Shown piece after piece: positions 23,490 to 31,592 of a stretch of DNA of 40,164 nucleotides. The DNA is from Candidatus Nitrosopumilus sp. (GTDB lineage Archaea; Thermoproteota; Nitrososphaeria; Nitrososphaerales; Nitrososphaeraceae): contig JACDCB010000003.1 of assembly GCA_013694585.1 (NCBI GenBank), positions 1-40,164 of the forward strand, written 5' to 3'. A model generated the notes under the pieces. That model had not been told where the DNA came from and made no database searches. It worked only from the letters and a program-made list of their open reading frames with translations. Made by a program: the position numbers and the translations under genes. Each line of letters begins with the position of its first letter. The first letter of the stretch is position 1.

Positions 23490-24869
23490 TTATCTTATTG
23501 CTGTTTTTTCGAGTACAAAATTACCATTAATCATCACTGCTTTTAGTTGTCTCTCAGTGCATCTGTGTACAATTGACATGTGGGGATCATGAATCGGATA
23601 TAGATCTAAATCATATTTATCAATAAAAAGCAAATCTGCTTGATATCCTTTTTCAATACTTCCAATATTTAAGTTAAAAATTTTACCACCATTTACTGTA
23701 GCCATTTTTAGTACCTTCTTTGCATCGAGAAAGCTAGCGTCCTTTTCAACAGCTCTTTGACTCTTTATCAGAAAATCCATTTCTCTAAACATGTCTGGAG
23801 AATTAAGCATAACATTATCTGTTCCAATACCTAATTCAAAATTATATTCTAACAATTTTCTTATTGGTACAAAACCTGTTCCAAGCACTCCATTTGCTCT
23901 AGGGCATATGACTATTTTCTTTTTTTTCTCATGTAATAATTGCAGGTCCGAGTCAGATGGGTTGGTAACATGAATGTATATGTCAGGGTTTAACGTATTA
24001 ACGGTTCTTTCAATTTCCGTCTTTTTGTAGTTTTTTGTGGATTCCATTACTGCTGTTTCGGCCTCTGCAGCATGGATTGCTACCACGGGATCCTTTTTAT
24101 GACTTTTCAATTCGATTTGTTTTTGTTTTTGTTTATATTTCGTAATTATTTTATTATACAACCGTAGCATCTCATTCGTATTTTCGTTTGCACCGCTAAT
24201 GCCAAAGCCATCACAATTCTCAATTATTTTACTACCCTGATGAATAATATCATTTTCTTCTATTACGTTCGGGTTCCCTAAAGTTTTACTCTTTGACTCG
24301 AAATCTTTACCATTTTTTGGAAATCTAGTCGTAGTCTTTGCATCCTTGTCATTAACATTAAAATCAATCCTTCCCAATATGATCTTCTTTATGGGTAAAC
24401 CTTCTACAGCATTTTGGAGGAGGTTTATTCCTTCTAGTCCTCCTTCCCTGAAATCCACAAAGGTAGTTATTCCCTTATGTAACATTGACATTGCTGCATT
24501 TCTTATCATTTGCATTAACTGGGATCTTGGAGTTCTTTCGAGTATTGTCTTTTTAATACCGTATTGTGGATGTATTCTTTGATTTAAATCCGAATTAGCT
24601 GAGATGTCTTTTCCTATGGAGTCTCCTATATGAACATGTGAATTTATTAATCCTGGCAGGAGAATAAAACCTTCTGCATCAATGATGTCTATTTTATTAT
24701 CTTTATTAACTGAATTGGTTATTGTGTTGCCTCTTTTTTCTGGACTTCTTTTGGATAAGGATACATCTTCAATCATTCCATGTTCGTTAATTAGTATAGA
24801 TCCGTTCTGAACTATTTGCAGTTCCTTACCGAACAAAATGTATGCATTTTTTATTAATATCTTTTTCAA
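23490..24869 (-). CDS. Amidohydrolase (cytosine deaminase/TRZ type) inside the riboflavin operon
   Basis: A 459-residue metal-dependent hydrolase. Metal and catalytic residues: H78-x-H80 (NSHVHIGD), H266 and E269 (AIHAAEAETAV), H300 (IYIHVTNPSD) and D351 (GIGTDNVMLNSP). This set (HxH, H, H, D plus the HxxE glutamate) is that of the cytosine-deaminase/chlorohydrolase branch, whose members deaminate purines and pyrimidines. An Asp/Lys-rich insert lies at about 172-205. The start ATG (24869) overlaps the stop of arfA by four bases (ATGA), so it is translationally coupled between arfA and arfC. That position suits the deformylase step after ArfA (no ArfB homologue is seen here) or the pyrimidine deaminase step after ArfC. 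The function is inferred from context and unproven. Confidence 0.8.
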   Translation of the reverse strand: MKKILIKNAYILFGKELQIVQNGSILINEHGMIEDVSLSKRSPEKRGNTITNSVNKDNKIDIIDAEGFILLPGLINSHVHIGDSIGKDISANSDLNQRIHPQYGIKKTILERTPRSQLMQMIRNAAMSMLHKGITTFVDFREGGLEGINLLQNAVEGLPIKKIILGRIDFNVNDKDAKTTTRFPKNGKDFESKSKTLGNPNVIEENDIIHQGSKIIENCDGFGISGANENTNEMLRLYNKIITKYKQKQKQIELKSHKKDPVVAIHAAEAETAVMESTKNYKKTEIERTVNTLNPDIYIHVTNPSDSDLQLLHEKKKKIVICPRANGVLGTGFVPIRKLLEYNFELGIGTDNVMLNSPDMFREMDFLIKSQRAVEKDASFLDAKKVLKMATVNGGKIFNLNIGSIEKGYQADLLFIDKYDLDLYPIHDPHMSIVHRCTERQLKAVMINGNFVLEKTAIR

Positions 24870-25663
24870 TTCGATTCAAAAACATTGATTATTTTTCCGC
24901 CTCTTCTGTAATCTCTTATTGTATCAAGTGACTTGGTTGCTTTCTCTGCAGCTCTTCTTGCACTACTGCCATTTCCGATACCGCAATTCAGCTTAATTCC
25001 AGTTGAGCTTATTAAAAAATTAACTATTTCTGTTATTTTTTTGGTTTGAATATCATTTTTTGCAACAATCATAAAATTATCTCCACCCAAAAAGAAAGTT
25101 AAACTTTCTTCTTTGACGAATGAATCTGATATTGCTAAATATAGCCTCATTATTAAATTTGTGATTTCATAAGTTGAAAGATTTTTAACTATCGAAGTGG
25201 AACTATTGACGTCTATATGTAGTATTTTTAAGTCGTTAAGACCACAATGATTTTCTATTTCACTAGTTCGATGACCTTCATGTACCGTGTAATTTTCTTG
25301 TATGCCATAAATATTTGGAAAAATCATGTTTTTAGTATCTTTTTTTATATCGTGTATTTTCTTGTCAGCTTCTAGTGGAGTTTTTCCGGTCCCTATCGTC
25401 ATTGATATCTTTATACTTTCATTTTTTTTCGAAAGTCTATCATAGATTTCTTTATGATCATCTAAGCTTATTTGATTTGTCACTGCAATAAACTCATCAA
25501 ATCGGTTAGAGAATACTAATCCGTTTTTAGCCGAAAAACATTCTTGTAAATCTGCATATATTTTTGACTGTAGAATTTGTAACGCATATTCTCTGTCACT
25601 ACCTAGGGTTAGAGTCCATGTACCGTAACCCTCTAATTTTATTACTGTTATTTGACAAACCAA
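24866..25663 (-). CDS. arfA: GTP cyclohydrolase III (archaeal type)
   Basis: 265 residues, the first step of archaeal riboflavin and F420 precursor synthesis: GTP to the formylamino pyrimidine (FAPy) nucleotide. The family start is clear (ITVIKLEGYGTWTLTLGSDRE), followed by LQSKIYADLQECF and NRFDEFIAVTNQIS. The C-terminal cyclase-like palm has LHIDVNSSTS and FFLGGDNFMIVA, whose acidic residues bind metal, and it ends with ARRAAEKATKSLDTIR. The start is TTG 25663, one base after the ribH stop. Its stop overlaps the amidohydrolase ATG. Confidence 0.92.
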   Translation of the reverse strand: MVCQITVIKLEGYGTWTLTLGSDREYALQILQSKIYADLQECFSAKNGLVFSNRFDEFIAVTNQISLDDHKEIYDRLSKKNESIKISMTIGTGKTPLEADKKIHDIKKDTKNMIFPNIYGIQENYTVHEGHRTSEIENHCGLNDLKILHIDVNSSTSIVKNLSTYEITNLIMRLYLAISDSFVKEESLTFFLGGDNFMIVAKNDIQTKKITEIVNFLISSTGIKLNCGIGNGSSARRAAEKATKSLDTIRDYRRGGKIINVFESN

Positions 25664-25664
25664 T

Positions 25665-26123
25665 CTAATCTACTATTTTTGTACCGCTGTTTTTCATTTT
25701 ATAATTTCTTATTCTTTTTAGCCTCTTTACCATCCCAATCGCAGTATCAACTGCATGATGTGATGCGGAAATTATCCTTGACTCGGCTTGCTCAAAGGTC
25801 ATATCTGGTCCGGTGATCCCTAAGGATATTGGTTTATTATATTTTAAAGAAAGTTCGCCAAGTAACTTGGCTGTGCTGTTAGCTATTACTTCGTCATGAC
25901 TGGTATCACCTTTTATTATCGCCCCCAAGGTTACTACTGCATCGACATCATTTTTTTTTAAAATCTCTTGTACCATAATAGGCATATCAAATGCTCCGGG
26001 GACAAAGCGAACGTAGGTTATTTTTGATGAAAGTTCCTTTGCATATTTTTTAGCTTCACTTAGCATAGCAAAGGTTATTTCATTATTAAATTCTGAAACA
26101 ACAATTCCAATTCTTATTTTCAT
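25665..26123 (-). CDS. ribH: 6,7-dimethyl-8-ribityllumazine synthase
   Basis: 152 residues, the penultimate step of riboflavin synthesis, condensing the ribitylamino-uracil with dihydroxybutanone phosphate. Motifs: IGIVVSEFNNEITFAML, VPGAFDMPIMVQEIL, AVVTLGAIIKGDTSHDEVI with the catalytic His, ISLGITGPDMTFEQAESR. The protein is short and lacks a long C-terminal extension, as usual in archaea. The start ATG overlaps the ribB stop by four bases (ATGA). Confidence 0.95.
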   Translation of the reverse strand: MKIRIGIVVSEFNNEITFAMLSEAKKYAKELSSKITYVRFVPGAFDMPIMVQEILKKNDVDAVVTLGAIIKGDTSHDEVIANSTAKLLGELSLKYNKPISLGITGPDMTFEQAESRIISASHHAVDTAIGMVKRLKRIRNYKMKNSGTKIVD

Positions 26124-26833
26124 CTTTGTTTTTCGAATGATTCCGCATATGTTATCAAATCTTTTGCCTCAATGATTACTAGATTGTTGTCATTTGCATA
26201 TTTGACTGCATCCTTATACGATAAGGCTTTGTAACTGTGAGGATCTAACATCTCACAAATGGTTGTGATGTTCGTCATATTGGCAATTTTTGTAAGAAAG
26301 ATTGACATCTCTGTGTGTCCTTTTCTTTCATTGAGTAATCCTTTTGAAGAAATTAGGATGGGTACGTGTCCCGGTGTTCTAAAGTTGCTACGAAACTTTT
26401 CAATGGTTGTTTTCTGATCTTTCTGATAATCACTCAAATCATTACAAATATTTGCTAATGATGAAATGGTTAAAGCTCTGTCACGATCAGTTATTCCAGT
26501 GTAAGTGTTAATGTGGTTTAGCGTAACGGAAAAAGATGGTCTGTCACCATATGGTGAGCTGTTACTATTAATAGAAGAAATGGTTTGATTCGTAGTCCCA
26601 AAAATATTTAGTACATCGTAAATAAATGGCAATCCCAATTTCGTGGCTATTTCCTTTGATATTGCGGTGCAGATCAACCCACCAGCATCCTTTCTCATTG
26701 TAGCAATATGTTCTGGAGATATGTTATTAGAAGATACGACCATGTCAACCTCGTCTTCACGACCATCATCATCATGAATTAAAACGAAATTTCCATTCTT
26801 TAACGAAGTTATGGCTTCCGATATCTTTGTCAA
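26120..26833 (-). CDS. ribB: 3,4-dihydroxy-2-butanone 4-phosphate synthase
   Basis: 237 residues that make the four-carbon unit from ribulose 5-phosphate. Motifs: the acidic loop HDDDGREDEVDMVV, DAGGLICTAISKEIA, the substrate loop with TGITDRDRA, and FRTPGHVPIL followed by RKGHTEMSI. It lacks a GTP cyclohydrolase II domain, consistent with ArfA supplying the pyrimidine branch. The start is TTG 26833, 23 bases after ribE. Confidence 0.93.
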   Translation of the reverse strand: MTKISEAITSLKNGNFVLIHDDDGREDEVDMVVSSNNISPEHIATMRKDAGGLICTAISKEIATKLGLPFIYDVLNIFGTTNQTISSINSNSSPYGDRPSFSVTLNHINTYTGITDRDRALTISSLANICNDLSDYQKDQKTTIEKFRSNFRTPGHVPILISSKGLLNERKGHTEMSIFLTKIANMTNITTICEMLDPHSYKALSYKDAVKYANDNNLVIIEAKDLITYAESFEKQR

Positions 26834-26856
26834 TCATATTTTTTTATACTTTAATG

Positions 26857-27513
26857 TTAATATATCTTACTATTTTTCTTGTTATTACCAGAAAATTGGT
26901 AGATATTTGATATATATCTTGATAAAATGTCTGCCTCTATGTTTACTGCATCCCCTGCCCTCTTGATTCCGAGTGTGGTGTTCTCCAAAGTATGAGGAAT
27001 CAGTGCTATTTCAACGATACTCTTTCTAACGCTTACGACAGTAAGACTTATTCCATCTATTGCTATGGAGCCCTTTTGAGCAATAAGAGGCAATAAATCT
27101 TTATTTAATATTTCTATTTTAATTCTACTTCCCAAATCTCCTCTTTCTAATTTTTTGATTATGCCTATGCCATCGATATGACCTAGCACAAAGTGTCCTT
27201 CCAGTCTGCCTCCAATGCTTAGACTCCTTTCAACATTTACTTTGTCTCCTATCTTTAAATCAATAAAATTTGTTCTATTGATGGTTTCATCAATGACCTG
27301 AAAAGTGGCTTTGGAATCGTTTAACTTTGAAACAGTCAAACATACTCCATTTATTGATACGCTATCTCCAATTTTGATATCTTTTGATTCTGGTAAAAAT
27401 AGCGTAATTTCGATATGGTGATTCGCTTTACTATCACTCTTTTTATTTCTTTTACTTTTACTTTTTTCTATGTTTTCAATTTCACCTAAATATTCTGTAA
27501 TTCCAGTAAACAT
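26857..27513 (-). CDS. ribE: Riboflavin synthase alpha chain (bacterial type)
   Basis: 218 residues; dismutates two lumazines to riboflavin. Two lumazine-binding repeats are visible: MFTGITEYLGEIENIE...GDSVSINGVCLTVSKL and GRLEGHFVLGHIDGIGIIK...GSIAIDGISLTVVSV. Many euryarchaea instead have the unrelated archaeal riboflavin synthase, so this gene is bacterial-like within an otherwise archaeal operon. A basic Lys/Ser/Asn insert sits at residues 18-32. ATG 27513 is preceded by an AAATTATATTT element about 22 bases upstream, so the operon probably starts here. Confidence 0.93.
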   Translation of the reverse strand: MFTGITEYLGEIENIEKSKSKRNKKSDSKANHHIEITLFLPESKDIKIGDSVSINGVCLTVSKLNDSKATFQVIDETINRTNFIDLKIGDKVNVERSLSIGGRLEGHFVLGHIDGIGIIKKLERGDLGSRIKIEILNKDLLPLIAQKGSIAIDGISLTVVSVRKSIVEIALIPHTLENTTLGIKRAGDAVNIEADILSRYISNIYQFSGNNKKNSKIY

Positions 27514-27561
27514 ACTTAATAATAAACGAAAATATAATTTGAAGATTGTTGAAAACCATTA

Positions 27562-27585
27562 AATGATAATGATAATGATAATGAT
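27562..27585. repeat. AATGAT x4 hexamer repeat
   Basis: Four exact hexamers between the CitE-like gene and the ribE promoter. Simple slippage repeat. Confidence 0.9.
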
Positions 27586-27595
27586 TTATTTTCTC

Positions 27596-28471
27596 TTACC
27601 TTAAGTCTAAAATTCTTCTAGCCTGTTTGTAATGTACCGCATCTATCATCTTTCCTTCCAACTTTACTGCGCCTGCACTACTGTTTTTCGCACTGTCTAA
27701 GGCTTGTACTACTTTTTTTGCCCATTCGATGTCCTGGTTTGATGGACTAAACACGCTATGTACATGCTCAATTTGAGACGGATGAATAATGCATTTTCCA
27801 TTATAACCCAATTTTTTACCTAGTTTAAGATCTTTTATCAAACCGCTATGATCATGAATGTCTTGCCAGATTGAATCAATAGAGTCGATGCCTGCAGCTC
27901 TGGCATCTACCGGTACTTTTGCCCTAGCATACATAAAACCTGTGATCGTCTCCATGTCCTGATTATCAATTTTCATGTCGTGTAAGAAATCAAAAATGCC
28001 AAATACCAACGTGGTAATTCTTTGATCTGATTTAGCTATATTATATGCGTTAACTACTCCCAACGCAGATTCAATCGACGGGATTATTTTAATGATCCCA
28101 CTTTGAATGTTTTTTTCATTCTCTTTTTTTTCTATTATTTTTGAAATTTCTGCTATCTGTTTGTCATCATCAACCTTTGGAATTACAATTGCATCAATTC
28201 CCGGGGTGATGACTTTTTTCAAATCCGTAGCCATCTGATCAGAAGTTGGAGAATTGATTCTTACCGCCAGGATTCGCTCCTTATTTATATCATTAATCTT
28301 GCTAATTTCTTGAATTGCGCTTCTTACACTTTCTCTTGCGATTTCTTTTTCTTCTTGGGGTACTGAATCTTCTAAATCATAACATATAATGTCTGAATTT
28401 ATTGTTCTGGACTTTTCTAAAAATCTCTGATTATTTCCAGGAATAAAAATTAAACTTCTTGATCTTCCCAC
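27596..28471 (-). CDS. HpcH/HpaI aldolase - CitE-like CoA ester lyase
   Basis: 291 residues of the citrate lyase beta / malyl-CoA lyase family, TIM-barrel enzymes that cleave or form C-C bonds of acyl-CoA esters using Mg2+. Motifs: SLIFIPGNNQRFLEKS, the metal/CoA region DIICYDLEDSVPQEEK, ILAVRINSP, DAIVIPKVDD, IIPSIESALGVVNAYNIA and the Mg-ligand region TTLVFGIFDFLHDM. The C-terminal LGYNGKCIIHPSQIEHV is the family CoA-binding segment. GTG 28471 with a TTTTATATCC box 26 bases upstream. Substrate unknown; malyl-CoA or citramalyl-CoA lyase activity is common. Confidence 0.88.
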   Translation of the reverse strand: MGRSRSLIFIPGNNQRFLEKSRTINSDIICYDLEDSVPQEEKEIARESVRSAIQEISKINDINKERILAVRINSPTSDQMATDLKKVITPGIDAIVIPKVDDDKQIAEISKIIEKKENEKNIQSGIIKIIPSIESALGVVNAYNIAKSDQRITTLVFGIFDFLHDMKIDNQDMETITGFMYARAKVPVDARAAGIDSIDSIWQDIHDHSGLIKDLKLGKKLGYNGKCIIHPSQIEHVHSVFSPSNQDIEWAKKVVQALDSAKNSSAGAVKLEGKMIDAVHYKQARRILDLR

Positions 28472-28504
28472 AATATACTTGTTTTACAATTGGATATAAA
28501 AAAA

Positions 28505-29554
28505 TTAAAGTTTTTGGGGATTGGTTAAGATCTTTCCTATTTGTTCGGCCCCAGCCATCATCGCATGACCTTCCACCATATTTGAAAAAGGCAATGTGGT
28601 ATGAATAAGTGGTTTTAATTTATTTTTGCTCGTCCAATAAATGACCTGTTCTAATTCTGCTTTTGTCCCCTGAGTGGACCCAAGCAAGTTAGTACCTTTG
28701 AAGAATAAGAATCTTAAATCTATGGTAGAATCATAACCTGTTGTAGCTCCTGTAGCAACGAGTGTGCCTCCAATTTTTAACAGACCAACTTCTTGAGGGA
28801 AAACGTTCTTTCCAATGTGCTCAAACACGATGTCCACACCTTCCTTCTTGGTAATTTCTCTTACTTTTTTATACCAATCAGCCTCTCTGTGATTTACAAC
28901 GTTATCTGCGCCAAGTTCCAGACATTTATCCATTTTTTGTTGGTTTCCTGCTGTGGCAATAACATTACAATTATACAACTTTGCGATTTGAATGCCTACC
29001 ATGCCTACACCACTTGTTCCTCCCATGATCAATACGGTTTGACCTGGAATTATTCTTGCTCTTCCAACAAGCATATGCCAAGCTGTCATTCCCACCATTG
29101 AAATAGCAGCAGCATCCTCAAAGGATACATTTTCTGGTAGTTTTGCCACATTTACTTCAGGCAAGTGTGTATATTGAGCAAAACCTCCCCACAGCGGACC
29201 TGTTTGGAATCCCCATATAGATCTCTCTTTACAATCATACTCTCTTCCTGCTGTACATTGCTCACATATTCTACAACTCATATTAGAATGAGATACGACC
29301 CTGTCGCCGACCTTGAGCTTTGTTACATCTTCTCCTATCTCAACTACTGTTCCTGCTACATCACTTCCAGAAATATGAGGAAGTGGTGTTTTAACCGGAT
29401 CTCCCCATATCGCCCATAAATCATTATAATTATATGCGGCCGACTCAACTTTTATCAAAACTTCATTTGCTTTTATTTTTGGTACGTCGATGTCTTCAAT
29501 TTTTACTACTTTAGTAGGATCCTTGTTATATTCTCTAAAAACAGCTGCCTTCAT
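28505..29554 (-). CDS. Zinc-type MDR alcohol dehydrogenase / possible acryloyl-CoA-type reductase
   Basis: 349 residues of the medium-chain dehydrogenase/reductase superfamily. N-terminal GroES-like domain: YNYNDLWAIWGDPVKTPLPH, GSDVAGTVVEIGEDVTKLK, then structural zinc cysteines in SCRICEQCTAGREYDC. Rossmann domain: VLIMGGTSGVGMVGIQIAK, with NADP likely. The proximal Cys of the catalytic zinc site appears to be replaced (YNYNDL), as in non-zinc reductases of CoA esters. Archaeal acryloyl-CoA reductases of the 3-hydroxypropionate pathway belong to this superfamily, and the CitE-like neighbour also acts on CoA esters; this link is inference. Single ATG start at 29554. Confidence 0.85.
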   Translation of the reverse strand: MKAAVFREYNKDPTKVVKIEDIDVPKIKANEVLIKVESAAYNYNDLWAIWGDPVKTPLPHISGSDVAGTVVEIGEDVTKLKVGDRVVSHSNMSCRICEQCTAGREYDCKERSIWGFQTGPLWGGFAQYTHLPEVNVAKLPENVSFEDAAAISMVGMTAWHMLVGRARIIPGQTVLIMGGTSGVGMVGIQIAKLYNCNVIATAGNQQKMDKCLELGADNVVNHREADWYKKVREITKKEGVDIVFEHIGKNVFPQEVGLLKIGGTLVATGATTGYDSTIDLRFLFFKGTNLLGSTQGTKAELEQVIYWTSKNKLKPLIHTTLPFSNMVEGHAMMAGAEQIGKILTNPQKL

Positions 29555-29659
29555 GGGGAGAAGATATTTTAAAACCTTAATATAGTTAACTCAAAATCAA
29601 AGGTTACTAAATAATAACCTTTAATACGTAAACAAAAAATTTAGAGTTTATTTCAAATC

Positions 29660-29953
29660 TTATCTTCTATTGATTTTAAAATCCCTTTTTGGTTGTTGAA
29701 TTGTAGAAAGTATTTGTTTTAATTCATTGTCTGTTATTGCTCTATTTAGTCTTCCAGTAGAAGCTGCGTTAAATAGATAATTCTCAACAGCGGAAGCAAG
29801 CTCTGGCTTTACCATCTTTACATTCGTAAGTCTTTGTCTTGCCTCGACATCTAATAACATACCCAAGGCTTTTTGCTTCATTGCCTCAGCTTCAGCCTGT
29901 TGCCTTCTAATTTCATCGTCAGAAGGCTGATGAGATTGTGGGGGGCCAGACAT
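29660..29953 (-). CDS. PDCD5/TFAR19-family DNA-binding protein
   Basis: 97 residues, the usual length. The family helix DDEIRRQQAEAEAMKQKALG is followed by a three-helix core (LLDVEARQRLTNVKMVKPEL, VENYLFNAASTGRLNRAITD, ELKQILSTIQ) and the basic end RDFKINRR. Archaeal PDCD5-like proteins bind DNA non-specifically. It sits ten bases after rps19e in the same orientation, a neighbourhood common in archaea. Confidence 0.93.
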   Translation of the reverse strand: MSGPPQSHQPSDDEIRRQQAEAEAMKQKALGMLLDVEARQRLTNVKMVKPELASAVENYLFNAASTGRLNRAITDNELKQILSTIQQPKRDFKINRR

Positions 29954-29963
29954 ACTAGATCCT

Positions 29964-30416
29964 CTATGCGTATCTTTCTAAATCTTTATTTAGTTTAGAT
30001 ATATCTTTAAAAATTTCAGTGGCTAGTCTGTCAACTCTTTTCATACCTTCGCTTGATATTGATCTACCTTTTTTCTTTTTTTCAACATATCCTGATGCTT
30101 CTAATTGTTGTAATGCATTTCTAATGATTGCACCCCCAGCATCTTTATGGTGATCTAAATTATAGCCAATTCTTTTTCTTCCTCCATAATAGCTTTTTAA
30201 ATCAGAAATTCCTATTGGACCATGTAAATACACCTTTCTTACTAGAGATGCACATCTAGTATACCACCAGTCTCTGCTTTGGGGAATTTTTTCCACATGT
30301 GGGCCTGTTTTTACATAACTAGCCCATTCTGGAGGATTTATTTTCTTATCCTTTTTAAGTTGATCTGATAATTTTGATATCAAGTCATCTGCTGGAACAT
30401 CAAATACCTTTGCCAT
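29964..30416 (-). CDS. rps19e: Ribosomal protein S19e
   Basis: 150 residues, the normal family length. The archaeal/eukaryotic S19e pattern is plain: VFDVPADDLISKLSDQLK, PPEWASYVKTGPHVEKIP, DWWYTRCASLVRKVYLHGPI, LKSYYGGRKR and ALQQLEASGYVEKKKKGR. It is part of the small subunit head and needed for 16S rRNA maturation. Probably co-transcribed with rnp4 upstream and the PDCD5-like gene downstream. Confidence 0.96.
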   Translation of the reverse strand: MAKVFDVPADDLISKLSDQLKKDKKINPPEWASYVKTGPHVEKIPQSRDWWYTRCASLVRKVYLHGPIGISDLKSYYGGRKRIGYNLDHHKDAGGAIIRNALQQLEASGYVEKKKKGRSISSEGMKRVDRLATEIFKDISKLNKDLERYA

Positions 30417-30502
30417 TTAATATTACAAATTCCTTTCATCAATTTTCCCTTATAATCCTTATTCTTTATCTTGTCATCTGTTTGTCCCAAAAATATAAAA
30501 TA

Positions 30503-30811
30503 TCAGGTTTGGTTGGGTTTTTCAATAATTTTTCTATAAGTATGGCCGCATAATTTGCAGGTTATCCTCAAAGCCTTTGTATTCGACTTTCCTACCCTAA
30601 TACTTGAATCCCGACCCGGGATGATGAAGTTTTTACAATGCTTACAAAAGAGAAGCTTATATTCGAAAGGAATCTTTATTTTATACTTTAAGATAATTTT
30701 TTTAGCAATGACAATATGGTGGTCAGAGAATTCATCCCTTGAATATAGTGCCCTATCAATCAAAACCTTTACTCTTTGCATTGCTATTTGTTTTATAACG
30801 CTCTTCTTCAT
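30503..30811 (-). CDS. rnp4: Ribonuclease P protein component 4 (Rpp21)
   Basis: 102 residues. N-terminal helices carry AMQRVKVLIDRALYSRDEF, then the conserved basic ARKI-like stretch (IVIAKKIILKYKIKIPFEYK). The zinc ribbon is CKHC and CKLC (LLFCKHCKNFI; ITCKLCGHTYRK). The protein supports 5' tRNA maturation with the RNase P RNA. It is divergent from nep1 and first in the rps19e group. Confidence 0.9.
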   Translation of the reverse strand: MKKSVIKQIAMQRVKVLIDRALYSRDEFSDHHIVIAKKIILKYKIKIPFEYKLLFCKHCKNFIIPGRDSSIRVGKSNTKALRITCKLCGHTYRKIIEKPNQT

Positions 30812-30875
30812 GACATACCTTTTTGTGACTGATTCGCTTTTTGTATCATATATCTTTAAATAATAATTATTTCCC

Positions 30876-30881
30876 TTTAAA
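30876..30881 (+). promoter_or_regulatory. TATA-like box TTTAAA for nep1
   Basis: Centred about 22 bases before TTG 30901; it supports that start over the longer frame from 30841. Confidence 0.45.
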
Positions 30882-30900
30882 TCAGTATCATTTGTTAAAT

Positions 30901-31578
30901 TTGATCATAGCAGATACTTCTCTTGAAACTATACCTATCAATGTTTTCAAGCATCCATCTCTTAAAAAGATTCGTAATAGTGGTAAAAAACCTAAAGAAA
31001 TCTTGTTAGATAGGTCTCTTCACCATTTTGCTATGATGTCTACTAAACTGGACGAGGATTATAAGAGGGGAAGACCTGATATCCTTCACATTGCGTTGCT
31101 GAATGCATTAGCTACACCTCTATACCAAAGAAATCATCTTAGGGTGTTTATTCATACGATTGATGATAACGTTATTTTAGTAGGGAATAATGTTAGGCTT
31201 CCCAAGTCTTATTCCCGATTCGAAGGTCTAGTGTTAAATCTTTTTAGAGATAAGAAAATAATTTCAGAAGACGGGCAATTATTATTGGATCTTCGACCTA
31301 ATACTAATTTTGGAGATCTACTACAAGAGTATGTTAAACCTGAAATAGTATTGGGTTTTTCAACAACAGGTACTTTTAAAAGCCTTGAATCGATAGGTGC
31401 TGATTTATCTTTATATACAAATGGATGTGTTGTTATAGGCGGCTTCCCAAAGGGGCATTTCTCAAAAAACGTTGATTCCTATCTTGACAAAAAGTTTTCC
31501 GTCTCAGACATGGGATTAGAATCCCAAATAATTATCTCTCGATTGTTATATGAATTTGAAAAAAATGTTCTAGTCTAA
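30901..31578 (+). CDS. nep1: rRNA (pseudouridine) methyltransferase Nep1/Emg1
   Basis: 225 residues from TTG 30901, where the translation reads (M)IIADTSLETIP as other Nep1 proteins do; the frame is open from 30841 but the additional 20 residues are not conserved-looking. It is a SPOUT-class enzyme that N1-methylates a pseudouridine of small-subunit rRNA. Motifs: ILLDRSLHHFAM, KRGRPDILHIALLNALATPL, VRLPKSYSRFEGL, and the SAM-binding knot region (CVVIGGFPKGHFS). The C-terminus is complete. Divergent from rnp4. Confidence 0.92.
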   Translation: MIIADTSLETIPINVFKHPSLKKIRNSGKKPKEILLDRSLHHFAMMSTKLDEDYKRGRPDILHIALLNALATPLYQRNHLRVFIHTIDDNVILVGNNVRLPKSYSRFEGLVLNLFRDKKIISEDGQLLLDLRPNTNFGDLLQEYVKPEIVLGFSTTGTFKSLESIGADLSLYTNGCVVIGGFPKGHFSKNVDSYLDKKFSVSDMGLESQIIISRLLYEFEKNVLV

Positions 31579-31583
31579 AAAAA
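31577..31583 (-). terminator. T7 run after the 40-aa gene (minus strand)
   Basis: On the minus strand seven T lie ten bases after the stop of the 40-residue gene, as expected for an archaeal terminator; the run also touches the end of nep1. Confidence 0.4.
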
Positions 31584-31592
31584 TTAATGGGC

